Position numbers and translations under genes: made by a program. From contig QLIY01000001.1 of the NCBI GenBank assembly GCA_003260075.1, positions 620,001 to 684,000 on the forward strand: a DNA stretch of 64,000 bases, in the 5' to 3' direction. Shown piece after piece: positions 1-13,800 of the stretch (position 1 is the stretch's first letter; each line of letters begins with the position of its first letter). Source of the DNA: Phallusia mammillata. Its lineage: Eukaryota > Chordata > Ascidiacea > Phlebobranchia > Ascidiidae. The notes under the pieces were generated by a model, which had not been told where the DNA came from, did not search any database, and worked only from the letters and a program-made list of their open reading frames with translations.

Positions 1-283
1 AATGTGTTTGTGCAGACAAAGTGTTGTTTGCTGCAGGAAGTTGTAATCTCTCCACTGTGCCATCTCACAATGCCGGTCACTTCGGTCAATATTTGAACAA
101 TCCAACTCACCCTCCTCACAAACTGCTTCGGCGAAACCATTAAACAATTTCCAACTTGTTTTCCTCTAGTATTTTTTCTGGTACCTTGTCGAAGTAATTG
201 TTGTTTGTTTTTACTTTACACTGATTCGGGAGGCTTTGTGAGTATTTGTTGCCACGTTTGGTCTTTGTTAGGAATGCCTAAAG

Positions 284-574
284 CAGTGGTTCCCAACCTT
301 CTTTGTCCTGTGCACCCTTTTAGTCGATATTCAAATCTAATTCCCCCTTACAAATTTAGTTTGCTAAAATATCGTTATTTTTTTTAGAAATTTCTTCGTA
401 CATCCACTTTATGCATTGCTGCCTTAAATCGATTATATGAGAACTTTCATTTTCTCAGCTCATATATGGCAAGTGCAGCAATAAAACATAGCACAGACAA
501 CCAGTAAGAGATTAATATTGTGAAACAAATCCCCCCCCCCCAGTGGGGAATTCCCCCATGGTTGGGAACCATTG
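284..574. mobile_element. hAT-type MITE
   Basis: Terminal inverted repeats CAGTGGTTCCCAACC (284) and GGTTGGGAACCATTG (to 574); 8-bp target duplications GCCTAAAG (276-283) and GCCTAAAA (575-582) agree at 7 of 8. It has no transposase. A run of 11 C (531-541) inside it has no duplicated flanks. Confidence 0.8.
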
Positions 575-1834
575 GCCTAAAATATAAGATATTTTACATT
601 TCTGTCTTTTTGCCTTTATTAGCTGTTAAATTATCTCGTAATTAATCACTAAATAACACCGACCAGCCAGTGTTAAATTATAACAACCAGAAACTGATAA
701 GGTCATGACCCAATACATAAATGCGGCAATACATGTAACATGCTTGCAGGAATTCGGATATATGTTTTGAGATCTGAACGCAACTAACGAAAATTAACCA
801 ACCAACTTTAGCGAAACAATATTACACTTTGACAGGAAAGTTTTACAATTTGACTGAAATGTTCGCTTAATGTTCCTTACGGGTTTTATTCATTCCCAAC
901 ACTGCTTGTGAGAAACAACTTTAAAAACTCGCATACTTCGGACATAGTTCACCTGATTAAGGTTGTTTACATTCCGTATCATGTCGTAGTAGTATTGGTG
1001 CCTTATAAGCTCTCATCGACGCACAAGTGATGGAATGTGGCTGCATAAACCCAATCAGATTAAACCAGGTTAATTAGTTTTGAGGACATTAACCGAACTG
1101 TCAATTTAAACTGTGACGAGCTAACTCAAATCCTGTTGTTGTCAACTCATTAGCAAAACTCTAGTTTAGGTGAGACATTTCCAAGTGTGCCGCGAAATAT
1201 TCTCTATTTTAAAGTGCGACCTTTTTCCTAAATTAAAGTTTTATTTTGTTCGATAGATGATGTCAAGTGATATGACAGATCTGAACTAGTGCTGACGACA
1301 GACATTTGGAAAACTTTTCTGATGTCTCTTCTTGACTAAGAGTTTTATGTATAGGTTGGGTAATTCCATGTAGCATTGTGGTGTTCAAGTTTTCCCAAAC
1401 TTTTCAGGAACCGGTTTTACACTGGGATGAAGTGTTTAAGTGACCGCTCACACTTTTAGACCCGGTGGTCCAACCGCACAACTTGTGATATCGAGTGTCT
1501 AACTTGCGTCATATTAAATCTATCTTCACCTTATTCAACTAAACACGCCGGTGGTCCAAATCACCCGCTTCTTTTCTATTTGAATAAGTATTTTACCAGA
1601 TTATCCATCTCAATGACGTGTTTACCCGAGATAGGATCAATTGTGAGAAAAATTTATCCAGTTGATTAAACTTGACACGTGATGTCCGCTCGACCAACCA
1701 CAGTGCGGGATAGTTTGAAATGATGAAGTGGTTGACTGACATGTGTTAGGGGCAATTTCGTTTTGACCTCCAACTTTTCTCGGCGTAATTTTGCCACCTG
1801 CGTCTCCAGCTGCTTTGGTGGACGTTTACAATTG

Positions 1835-2741
1835 CTTGCTTGCAGAGTTTGAATGTCTAAAGTTAAACTTGTGAATGACGATTTCTTTAATTAGTTGCTA
1901 TTTTGGGGCATTTGTAAGGGTAGTAACTGTACGTACTTGGGGGGGGGGTTTGTATACTTTTTTCCCAATTTGTTTTTTTTTTTTAACTTTGAAACGTTTT
2001 AAAAGTTGTTGATATGACAAGGCCGAATATAGGTTTTGATGCAATATCTACTTTTCAAATTTTGTCGTTTTCCAAACTTTGAACCTCAATCATTTTATCA
2101 AATTCTGCATCAACACTGTGCTGTCCAAACGACCGATGTCTTTCATCTTCATATGTTTAAGATGGGAGAGCACCAACTTCTGACATGGTTGGATTTGCGT
2201 TAACCCAACAATACAAGCCATGTTTACTTTGTTTAAGTTGTTGCTCCCAAACACTTGTCCCACCAAAACACCGTGACCCAAACCTCTGTTTAAGGGGGGG
2301 GGGATTGCTTGCAGAGTTTGAATGTCTAAAGTTAAGCTTGTGAATGACGATTTCTTTAATTAGTTGCTATTTTGGGACATTTGTAAGGGTAGTAACTGTA
2401 CGTACTTGATTTGTATACTTTTTTTCCAATTTGTTATTTTTGTACTTTAAAACGTTTTAAAAGTTGTTGATATGATAAGTACCAAATATAGGTTTTGATG
2501 CAATATCTACTTTTCAAATTTTGGCGTTTGCCAAACTTTGAACCCCAATCATTTTATCAAATTCTGCATCAACACTGTGCTGTCCAAACGTCCGATGTCT
2601 TTCATCTTCATATGTTTAAGATGAACTTCTGACATAGTTGGATTTGCGTTAACCCAACAATACGAGCCATGTTTACTTTGTTTAAGTTGTTGTCCCCAAA
2701 CACTTGTCCCACCAAAACACCGTGACCCAAACCTCTGTTTA
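1835..2741. repeat. Duplication joined by poly-G
   Basis: About 440-460 bp present twice: 1835-2293, then ten G (2294-2303), then 2304-2741. The copies differ by scattered substitutions and small indels. The left copy has another run of ten G (1939-1948) that the right copy lacks. Confidence 0.85.
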
Positions 2742-3528
2742 AACAAGCAGTTTACAGGAAAGCCAGACAACGAGACTCGCTGTTTGCAAGCTGTGACGAT
2801 GATCGGGTTCTTAGAAATTCTGGTTTATAGCAACATGACGTTTATCTTGGACCATTATAAGCAATACGTTTTGTTAACGTTTTTTGACACAAAAATCCCT
2901 TCGTACATGTTGTGTTGCAGCAAAGTGTAATGTGAATCAGTCATCTTTATTTCGACACCATAGTAAGGTAGGTAGGCTATATCGTTTTAACGCACTCTTC
3001 AAGGTCAACGGGTGAAACGTGTTTTATTGTAAAATGTTTCTTGTACTACATCAGCATAGTTTGTGGGGGGGGGGGTTATAACTTCTCATAGGGCTCAGTT
3101 ACATCAGCATCTATAAATAAACGCGTCGTATCATTTACACGTCGCATGTTTTCACGGAGTTATGGGTCACCGCACTTTCACGGAGTCAGTAAAGTAACAT
3201 TGATATTGTGTGGGAACCTTCAAAGAAGCATTGTTTTCCACTCACAACCCCAATAATGTGGTGAAGGGAATTAGGAAACATATGTGTTTTGCCGCAACAT
3301 CTTTGCGTGGTGATCCCTGGTTGCTGAACTGTGTGTTAATGATGATGGACGGATGTGTTTTGTGAACTGATGTGTTGTTTGTTTGTTGTCAACTCTGTGT
3401 TGTTATTTCGTGGGTTTCCTCGGGTTTTGGGGTCGAGCAGTTTGTATGGGAAACTTTTTTTCGTTTTTGTTTGCCGACACACATCAAGTGATGCGATTCA
3501 TTACTTCATTTGCCTTTACAAATCGTCT

Positions 3529-4230
3529 AATCCAAAAGTTTCCACCTAACAGTATCGTTTACCCCTTTAGCGGTTTTAAAGATAAAATTTTCACCCCGTG
3601 CTATTTTTAGCAAACCCAACTCTAGCAAAGTTTCTTATTACTGTCCCTGTGAACGTATGGTACTTCAAGCTTATGTGACAACCCATAGGGGGTAAAATTA
3701 CCCCAGGTTTGAAACCTCTGGTGTAATACAAACTTACACGTTGTGAAATATATTATTTACCTGTACAATATCTCCTTGTCTCCAGTTTTAAACAGTTGTG
3801 GGAAAAGAATGTCACAAATCCTTAATTTGTTCCATCACGCATCAAACCTTACCACGTGTGATCTACACTTGTGACCTTGGACTTTTCAATCGCCTATATA
3901 ATTCAAAAGTTTTCATCTAACAGTATCGTCTACCTCTTAAGCGGATTGAAAGATAAAGTTTGCCCCCGTGCTATTTTTTAGCAAACCCAACTCTAGCAAA
4001 GTTTCTTCTACTGTCCATGTCAACTACGGCACTTCAAGCTTGTGTGACAGCCATTTACGGATAATATTACCCCTAGTTGAAACCTCTGATGTAACACAAA
4101 GTTACAAATTATAAAAATATTTAAAATTTACATAAAATATCTCTTTCTGTTAACATTTTATAAAATATAGTCGCAAATACTTGGTTTGTTCCATCACACA
4201 TCAAACTTTAAACCACACCACGTGTGACCT
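3529..4230. repeat. Older diverged tandem duplication
   Basis: 3529-3880 resembles 3897-4230 (shared AGCAAACCCAACTCTAGCAA and GAAACCTCTG) with many more differences than the homopolymer-joined pairs and no G or C run between. This one looks like a genuine old duplication. Confidence 0.7.
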
Positions 4231-4260
4231 TGACTTGACCTTGCACTTTTCTTTTTCCAG

Positions 4261-4480
4261 CAATCCTATTCGCAATCGACTTTGCCCAGTTCAATCCACA
4301 GCAACGTGAGAAGTCGCGCGAGTTACGCTGCAGAGTGTTACCATGCCAACACAGCACTGACGTCATCGTCCAACGATAGTGGGGGATTCACCTACCACCA
4401 CAGCTTGTCACGTGGCGGGAGGTTGAGATCGAGTCTTCCCATAGTCCGGAGTAGGAGCAGAAGTAGGGAGAGACCCCTAG
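4261..4480 (+). CDS. SRCIN1: p140Cap homologue, first visible exon (Ser/Arg-rich)
   Basis: The exon is preceded by a pyrimidine-rich tract and AG and followed by GTAAG at 4481. It is open from its first codon (CAA) and encodes a Ser/Arg-rich stretch ending RSSLPIVRSRSRSRERPL. It leaves one base (G) that joins the GA of the exon at 20907 to give GLIYLEFSGEN, which resembles the SPGVLFLQFGEE junction of vertebrate p140Cap. This fit is the evidence for skipping the 16.4 kb in between. Confidence 0.75.
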
Positions 4481-7400
4481 GTAAGAAGCAGATTGTATGA
4501 TGTTTATGTTTAGGTGATAGCTAAGATAAATATATTTATACTTGGATCAGTTGGTAGAGCGCGAGTCCTGGAAAGACTCCTGTCGTGGGTTCGAATACAC
4601 CGCAGGCTAGATTTTTTTTCTTGCCTATGTTGCGCCCAATGGGAATGCTTGGGAGACCGACTGATTCGCGGTACACGCCTTTAATAGGCCTGGTGTACTA
4701 TGATGTAGTGTTAGGACTGTGTTTTATGTATGACATGTCAAAACTGCTCAACCTTCTGTTTATGCAGATGAATATTTGTGGCAACGTTTTTTAAATATGT
4801 GGCAAGAACCAAGGATTTCGTGAAATGTATCTGCTTTGTAAGTAAGGCTGATGTTCGATAATTAAACATAAGTGTCAGGGTTAGGGTTTGACGGGAAAAA
4901 CTTTAAATGCGACAGACAGTTTAGCGAAGTCTTTATTAACACGCCCCTAAAAAAATTCGTTTTGAGGCCGGATATTTATAGGATATGTATTAAGCACGAA
5001 GTGGGAAATAAACTATGTGGTAAAAACGCACCTAAGGCTCTTCCAGTTGATCTTGGTTTGGAATTTTTCCTTCATATATTTCGTATAAATAACATTCGCT
5101 CATACAACGTGCTTCTAAGTTTGTCTGATTCGGTTCTAGAGTTCCGTGTGCTTATGACTTGGCTCAGCGGCATGTTAAACATTCCTGTAATGCTTAATGA
5201 ACCCTTTTAGGCGTTAATCCGTCTATCCTGTCGAAGATTATCATACCAGCATCTATTTCTCCCATGTATTGCACCAAACTGTATATTCGCAACATAACAA
5301 GCATTGCTCGTACCAAGACCCCGGTTACTTTTAATGGTCCACATCGATACTAGTGCTGATGCTATCTCTGCTTGTGTTTACTGATAAAACGACGCTTGCT
5401 GTTCCCGCTTCGCACCTGCTTCATGTGTTTGCTTGTCAGCTCGGCTCGCCACAAATTGAGGGAAAATATGTGATGGTGGGATCAGGTTGCTTTGATTCAA
5501 TGCCTGGGTTCGACTTGTTGTGTTAAAGGAGGGCGTGGTTGTTAGTGTAGAACGTTTGTTTGTTTGTTTATAAAACTCTTTGATGTTGCACTCAGCTGCC
5601 CTAACTGTATAATAGCTTCGTTTTTCTATTACACATTCCAACTGTGTAAACTTACTGGTTTAACTAGTAAGCAAACTAGTAAAAAAATGTCACTGAAGTC
5701 TTATAAAATGCCGTTTTGTAGTTTAAGCGTTTCAACAAAACGTTTTTTAATATAGTTTAGGTAATGCAAGTCAAATCAAGGAGCTCGTCCAAAGCGATTA
5801 CTAGTTTAAGCGTTAGGACAAATAGTTGTTCCATGTTGACAAATCGTAAAACGCCCCCATAAACGAATTTAACCACTTTGCCCTTTATATGTTTCTGGAA
5901 ATAGTAAACTTACACTGAATATAAAAACACGGTGACATTGTGTTGTTTGAAGCAATTGTGTCAGAAAGTTGTTTCAAAGCTCGCGAAATATCATCTGATG
6001 TGTCGCGTTATACTTCGCGTATTGTCAACCTCTCAATCGAACGACAACAATTACATCGTGACCTTTTAAAGCGCGACAACACAATGCTTGTCGAACTCGT
6101 GTGTGAGGGAAGAGCTTGTTGCGACGAAGCTGTGTTCGACTTTGCTATAGCTAGGTGTGGTGGTAAGGTTGGAAAATTGTCGAAGCAACTGAGATTCAGT
6201 TAGGTCGTTAGTTTGTTGGTAAAAGTTTAAGCTATTGTTGGTTGTGATTTTGTGCTTAAAGTTGTTCGCCAACAACGCAATGTAAAAAGTCAGCAGCAGA
6301 TTTTATAGATAAAGTTATCAGACTTATTTCGACATCAGCTCAGTTGAGTTGAGTTTATTTCGCTTGGTGAAAGACAACATAGCGTCACAATTGCACTAAA
6401 ACAATCACCAAGCGGGAAATAGCTGCGCAACGTTAAAACGTTATGTAGCGCAAAACAATGGAGGGCACAATTGGTGGATAATGGCTGAACGCGCTGCAGC
6501 TACACCGTACATTTCCAGTTTGTTGTACGTTGTATCATAACTACCGTACCAAACTTGTGCAGTTTGTCCGGTTTAGAAGGAAAAATATACTGACAGTATG
6601 AATCTGTTGTTTGATCAACCGGTTTGACGCAAATGTACAGTGTCAGATCAAACAAACTTCATCATCCCGCAGACGAATCGACTTTAATCATTTGAAATCC
6701 TCACTACAAACAACTTCGACACTACTGTAGCGGATTAAGACACGTCCCGGGGGGAATTTGGATTCAGTATTATTAGTCATTCCTCGCGTTGCTGGTTTGA
6801 TGAACTGCAGTTGCAGTGAAGGGGTTGAAAAGTCATAAGAAAGGTTGGAAAAGCTAAAACAGTTTCTATGAAACAATTGTGTTTTGATTTTGAAGGATAG
6901 TGTTAAAGTGTTTGTATATTTATCGACTTTTAATCAACTATTATAGTTAATTGCAAACTTGAAAAGAACCAAGACGTCTTAGGTTTGCCATGAGAAGTTA
7001 ATAAACGAGTTTGTCTGACAGGCTGTCAATCAACCTCGATGTTGTAACGAATCTAACAATCACATTTGTCACAAATCTATGTCAGCTCTGACGTTGTCCT
7101 CAATATTCGGCCGCCATCCAGCAGAGAGCGTGATATATCGCAATCCTCCCTGTCAATTCTGGCGTGGATTTATTTATTGGCTGACCTTATGACGCCCAGC
7201 TGGCTCAACGTCCACTTGCTGGCCTACATTACCACGAAATCGGTCTGTTTCGCGTCTCAAACTCGAGCTTCAGGAATTTACGAGGCTGCTCGTAACCCAG
7301 TGTGTGTTTTATTTTTACAACTTAAGTGCCCCTATCCTCTGCTGTTAGTCGCGCAGTGGCTTTCTTATCTATTTACAAAGCGTGCCAGAGTTTTGTGCAG

Positions 7401-10400
7401 TTTGTATTACAAGGCTAAGCAGGGGTTGTTTAAAGTTTTCAGGTTTACCAACGTTTTGTTGTTGCAGTTTAAACTTGTATGTTGCAGAATGTGCTGTTCA
7501 CTTTGTCACAAAAGTTGATTGTCAGAAGATTACCGTAGTTTACCGTTTAGGCAGAAAATGAACGATATGTAAGGGATTTTAACTTATTTTACTGAGAAAA
7601 TGAGAACTATTTCCAGTTTATATTATATTAAACATTTAATTTAAACATTGTTGCATGTAGTTTTTTACAACCAGGAAAAGTTTCGCGTAGATGTTTTGTT
7701 ATTTGCAATATTTTGTCGCAAGGATCAAAGTATACGACATTCTACCTTGTTTAATCAACAAAACGTTGGTAAATGTCACACAGTTTGTCGGCTAATGTCG
7801 TTGAGCAATTGGAGAAGCAATTCAGTAAAGTGCTTTGAAGTTTTTCGGCCTTCAAACTTCCTTGCAGAGTAGATTTGCCAATTGCCAACAATCTATTGCC
7901 CGATTAAAGTGCCCGCCTTCCTCGGTCAGCAAATTTCATCGGATCTTTCATTACTTATTCGGAAAGCCAGCGCTTTTAGTTCGCGGAGGTCGCACCTTTA
8001 AATTGTAGCTCGTTAACCGAAGTTCAGCTTAATCACCGCCCTCTGCAAACACGAGAACCATTTCCCACTTGATAATTTGAGATTGCGAGTTTTGCAATCA
8101 AATTAAAAACAGGCGTTTAGTTGGTCGTGAGTGAGTGTGAACTGCTAAGCAAGAGATTGTTTTTTCGGTTACTTGCAAACATTCCAAAAAAGTAACAACC
8201 CAAAAACCTTGTGCAAGGTAGAGACAATACTTTTTGTCACAATTATTTATTGTGTTTATTACCTTGTTCTGTCTAAGCAAATCTACGTAGTTTGATCGTT
8301 GTTTAAAAAAATGCCACACAAGTTTTGACTATTCAACAGTTCTAAAAAAGCAGTTTGTACGCCAAAAATCAGTTACCTATCGCTAGTTAAATATATCGTG
8401 ATTCCAAACCAAATGAGGCCTTTACAACGGAAGTATTACTTTGCTAGCACGTTGTATGAACAGCAATAGCAGTAATAGTAGGGTCGGCATCAGTTTGTTG
8501 ATGTGAAGCATGTTCTTCCCACCGCACAATAGGATTAGCTTTCTACAAGGCAGCATTGATACCAGTTTGTGTTTCGTTTAGTTTCTGCACAGGTAAGTTG
8601 AGAACAACCCCATCAATCCATGTTACCTATCGTCACGCTTCACCACACACGGCGATTGTCTGATAACGCTTGGAATTTGTGACGTCATAGAGGCTATTGT
8701 CCGCTCACAAGTGTCTGGCAACTGTCAGCGGAAATTAGAGTTGGTTGGATTTTTCAGAACAGTGTTTCGTAAATTTTTACACTTTACTTCTTTATGAGTC
8801 GGTTCCACCAGATAATTTAATAATTTTCACTTTTTGAGTGACGAAATTGTTACTGACATGACTGCAGAACCATCAAGCAGCAATTGTTGTGTTTGGAATT
8901 GAAGTAACACGTGCATGAAAGTTATTTGTGCGATGCTGCAGCTTAAACGTTAGTCTGTATTTTGTCTTTACTTAGATTAAGGTCAGAAACAGTTGCATTG
9001 GGCCTTCGAATATCAAAGTTTACCCTTCTATATTACTTAAACAGCTTTTGTTGATGTTTTCGGTGACGTTTGTCTTTCTCACTCAATGTTGGTAAAATTC
9101 AGTTTCAAGTCTCAGTCAAGAAGTTCTTGTTAGTTTAGCGGTGGTTGAGCCGCCAGTAACCGATATTTTTTGCACTTTTAACGTAAAAAAGTTGTTCTGC
9201 ATCGATATTCCCATTCTAAAACCACCAGACATCGCCGTAACAAAGGTTAGGCCTGACTATGTTGTTCAAACGTTGCGAACCGAGGACACAGTCACAACAA
9301 AAGTCAACTTTCTTGAACTTAAACTTGTAGTTGCGACAAGCTCTTGACATCGTCACTTCACAACGATTCATGCGGTTGCCAGCAAAAGGATTAAAGCCGT
9401 TAGGGCGCGACCGTCTACGTCATTTGTTGTGATAAGTAAAAGTCGGTGAAAGGTCACGAGACTGTTTCGACCTCGATATTTTAACTCTAAGTGTTTCTGC
9501 AACTCTGCACTTTTTCCTTGAGCTTGTGTAAATGGGGCCAAGAAAATTTTTGAAAGTTTTTTTTTCGACACAAAACACAAATGAATAACTTTACTAAAGT
9601 GGAACACCCATTGGCTTATCAGAAAACCAGTCATCTTGTTAATCAAGTGTTTGTCAGTGTGTGATGCCTTTTGCGTTGTCAATGTGGTTTGGTCAATACT
9701 TTGGTCCCATAAGCAGACATGTTGCAGTGGTTCAAGAACTTACCGAAATTAATCAATGTCGTGTCCCACCCCTTAGTGCAGGGATTTTTACTTGGTTTCA
9801 TTACGGTAAAATGCATACTTTAACTTTAACACGTGACGCTGAGACTTGCGTGTCATGCATCGCGCATATTTCGATTTAGAATTTTCAAAAACTTTGCAGT
9901 TTGCAGCTTTAAAGTTGGCTTTTTTCATCTCAATACTTTTGTCCCACAAGACATGTGGTGATGGTTTATTGCACTTTGAACAATTTAACGAAATTCAGCA
10001 ATGTCGTGTTCCACCCTAAAATGCAGGGATTTTTACGTGGATTTATTTCATCAATGCAAGTACAAAACGTGGCGCATAGAATCGTGACTGATACAACGCG
10101 CATATTTCAATTAGGGTTTTGCAAAAAGTTATTTCCAGCGGAAAAATGTTGCTACTTTGATCTTCCCGATATTGTTCGACTTAAATCGAATTAGCAAGCT
10201 ACGTCACAATAGCGTAGTGACGTCACGCTGTGAATAGGAAGCGCTTGAATAAAAGATGTCCTGTCAGTTGACGATTGGTGAGCTTTCATGTGATCGGTCA
10301 GTGGACCGGAATAATATTGAGATCTCCCAGGGGGAAACGTTAAAAGGGAAATACTGGAAACAATTGAAAAACAATCGGGTTTTCGATAAACTTCCTTTTA

Positions 10401-10809
10401 CCTATGCTATGTTTGTCGTGGCGTAAGGAAAGTTGTTAACGTTGTGATTGTGTTTTCGTTTTATCAATTTATCCTAAAAACAAAACAACATTAAGTTGAG
10501 TTAGATTTATATTATTTTTCGAAACGTCAACCAAATTACAAATTGCTGGTATTTTGTTAATAACGACTGGTTTTTGTTTAGCATCACACCAGTTAAACGA
10601 CAAATTTACTGAAAAATAAAAATAAAAATAGCGACACAAAGGCAGCAAATTTAAGATTTTTTTGTGTTAGCTTGTGCCTGTATTTACTCGGCAACAGCAA
10701 ATTTTCAAATTTCAAATCGTTTACAAATCCCCGAGAGACGACATTATGATCGTCTCCCAGCGGTCACAGCTCGCGCCAACTGCTTCCAAATTCCAGAATG
10801 AATTGTCAT

Positions 10810-10889
<80 letters not shown>

Positions 10890-13800
10890 AGTTACAATGG
10901 ATCGCTTCGCTTTTTGCTGGCAGAGGTTTATATCTGCGCCGGCCAACTTCGCAGAGCCAACTTTCATGTTAAGTTTTATTGGCATCGCGAATTCCATTAA
11001 GATATGGGCACGGGCCAAATACGACTCAATTTCGACAATTTTGAATTTATGTTGCTGGTACTTAGTTTCAAAACCAATTTTATGACATAGGTACACAAGA
11101 CACGGACTTAAATAGTAGCTTTAATAGAAACCAAATTGCCAGCGATGTAAAATAAAACGTACTCATTTTCTTAACCAGACGTTTCGACAAAAACAATTGT
11201 CAACATCAGTGAAAATAAGATACAAGCAGAAACAAGCGCGTTTGAATACTCAGAAAAGTAAAGAGAAAAGTTCAATCAACTACGTCAATTTTATGACAAA
11301 AATCAAAAATACAAACAAATGCGCGAAAAGGGAAAAAACTTTTTATTTTCCTTTTGTTCACAACCCTTATTACCCCTTTCGGGTCGAAGTTTATGGGAAC
11401 GCAAACTTAAACGTACCCGTTGTAAGTACAGGATTAGTCTCAGTGGGCGGGGTCAAAATAATTACAGCATCTGTCCAGTCAAGGTTGTTCCTCGATGTCC
11501 TCTGCTCATTATAATCGCACACAACGAGTAATTAACAGGAGTTAAAACCCGCTGCTGGATGGGCGGTGATCGGCAAAACTACAATAACAAGTTTCCAGGT
11601 GTATAGTGATTTCAACCCTCGATGTTTTTTCGCATTTCTTTTCCCAAAACCTGATGTTCCCATGACTACCACTGGTCACGTGATGTCTTGCACTTCGTTA
11701 CGTAGGTTTGGTTATGGTTGAGTTGAGTTTTCGCTTGTTAAATGAAAACAACAATTTAAGCCACATGTGATATTTACATCACAAGAAAACATAATATTTT
11801 TCGAGCATGATTTGGGTTGTTTTATTTCGCTTGGTGAAAGAACACATAGCGACACAATTGCACTAAACAGTCACCAAGCTGGAATAAGCTGCGCAACGTG
11901 GAAACGTTATGAAGCGCAAAATATTGGAGGGCACAATTGGTGGATATAATGATTGAACGCTGCAACCACAACGTTAAAGTGAAACTTGCTCGCATCAAAT
12001 CTCAGAAGTTTAATCTTCGTTTTGTGTTCTTTTCATCTTTAAATATTTACCGGTGAAACTTCAATTCGCGATTTACCAAACAAGTTTAAGCTCAACCAAA
12101 ATCTCCTTGTGTGAGTTAATGAGCAAATAATTGTTAAAGTTGTGGATTCCATTCATCATAATGTTAATACCCAATAACAGGTGTAATCCCCATCAACCGA
12201 AACTTTATCTTATAATTAACGAGCATAGAGATCATACGTTACTTGTGGAAGTTGGCGACGTCAAAATGTGGTGAAATTGTATTTGTTGTTGCAACATAGG
12301 GAAGTAAATTACAAACCCGGGTAATTTAAGGCGCTGCAGCCTGTTCTTTGTGCGCGCCGGTTTTATTCGAGAATTCCAACGTATTTATGACTTCACACAC
12401 GATTCATCGGACGCACTGAACCGTATCAACCTTAATATGACGACACAATAGGTTGCAGTCATGCGGAACGGTGTTATTGCCGCTGTGGAAGGCCGAACTT
12501 ATTCTCACACGCATTCAGGGTTTAATGCGATGAGAGATCGAAGTAGGAAGACTTTGTAATTTCTCACGTTTGTTGTTGAACATGAAATCCCACCTCACAT
12601 CGCCGACCACTTGAAAGCAAAGTTCGACACGATATTCTGATCCCTGTAACATGAAGAATGTAGAGAATACAGACTGGGTTGGATGTTGCGAATCTTACGT
12701 GATTTGAACTCAACCGATCCGTCTGTAAGGTTGTTTGTGACTAACTAAAAAGTCAAATGGCTTTGTAACGGCAAAATTTGTTAAAACATCCCGTCAAGAG
12801 TTAAAAATCCATCTCAAGACACAAACGAAATTCAACTTAAAAGTAGAACAGAATAGTCGAACGGTTTGTGTTAACATTGGTTGTCCATAGTACAAAATGC
12901 AGCGAAAAAGATTTGATGAAATGAAATAGACACAATGAGAAAATTTTTCCTTTGAAATTACAACAAACCGTTCACAATTACGTCATGTGATCGTTTGCTC
13001 CGAGCCTCCACGCTTCAGTGATTCCGAGTGAACTTCGTCACGGTTGACTTGTGGTCTCTTAACTTTTTCTCTTTTCGACTGCGAGCTCCGTTAAACGGTC
13101 GCAAAGACGCGAAGTTGTTCCGCGAACGGTAGGTTCCTGTAGGTTTATGTCGCAAGCTTGTAAACTGCCATAAGTATTACTGGAAGTTACTTGTTGAGTT
13201 GAGTTTGTCAGATTATAGTTTGTGCCTCGTTGTTAAATGTTGAGTTAGGAAAGGGGGGGGGGGAATGTTAAGTATGTCAGATTATAGTTTGTGCCTCGTT
13301 GTTAAATGTTGAGTTAGGAAAGCTTTAGTGGATTTCGTGTCGTTGGTGTAAAATAAAGTTTTGTTACAACTTACAAACCAATGGAATTGGATGTAGACAT
13401 ATTTGAAGGTTTAGTAACAGTGTGAACAGAAGGTTCTGAAATTTAGTTCCTGTTTTCGGTCTGGCAGAATTACGACGGTTAGTTTCGAAAATTTTGAAGA
13501 TTGTTTTTTGTTCTTAAGGGTTATAAATCCAAACAAAAAGTCTTGCGGGTGTTAAGTGTATCGCCATTCGTCAACTTACATTAGTAGTTAACAGCGATTT
13601 GAGCTGGTCACAATATTTTAACGTTTATGTTTGTACTTGAATTAAACAAGACGTGACATTCAGAGGAGCGAGGCGTTATTTTTCCGGTTTCATGCCGTAA
13701 AATTAACCACCAAGCACGTCAAAGTGTTTGTGGCGACAACATTTCGTGGCGCGCTCTGTTTCATGCACCTTAACTTGTTGAGTTTTGGCGTTAAAGCGAA

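Noticed and set aside
4543-4615. True tRNA genes at 4543, 56290 and 60830
   Set aside because: A and B boxes are present but acceptor and anticodon arms do not pair, and bodies are shared between copies, so they are SINEs.
4876-4889. Telomere-like GGGTTAGGG (also near 60108)
   Set aside because: Only two partial repeats, easily chance; not a telomeric array.
4872-5210. 112-codon open frame after the SINE
   Set aside because: Starts without a proper ATG, no recognisable domain, isolated in intron sequence.
7066-7518. 150-codon open frame in the large intron
   Set aside because: No ATG context, family motif or splice logic; base composition is like the surrounding intron and it overlaps nothing conserved.
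10674-11096. Polyglycine and polyproline open frames over the G79 run
   Set aside because: Translation of a homopolymer keeps frames open on both strands; there is no independent coding evidence.
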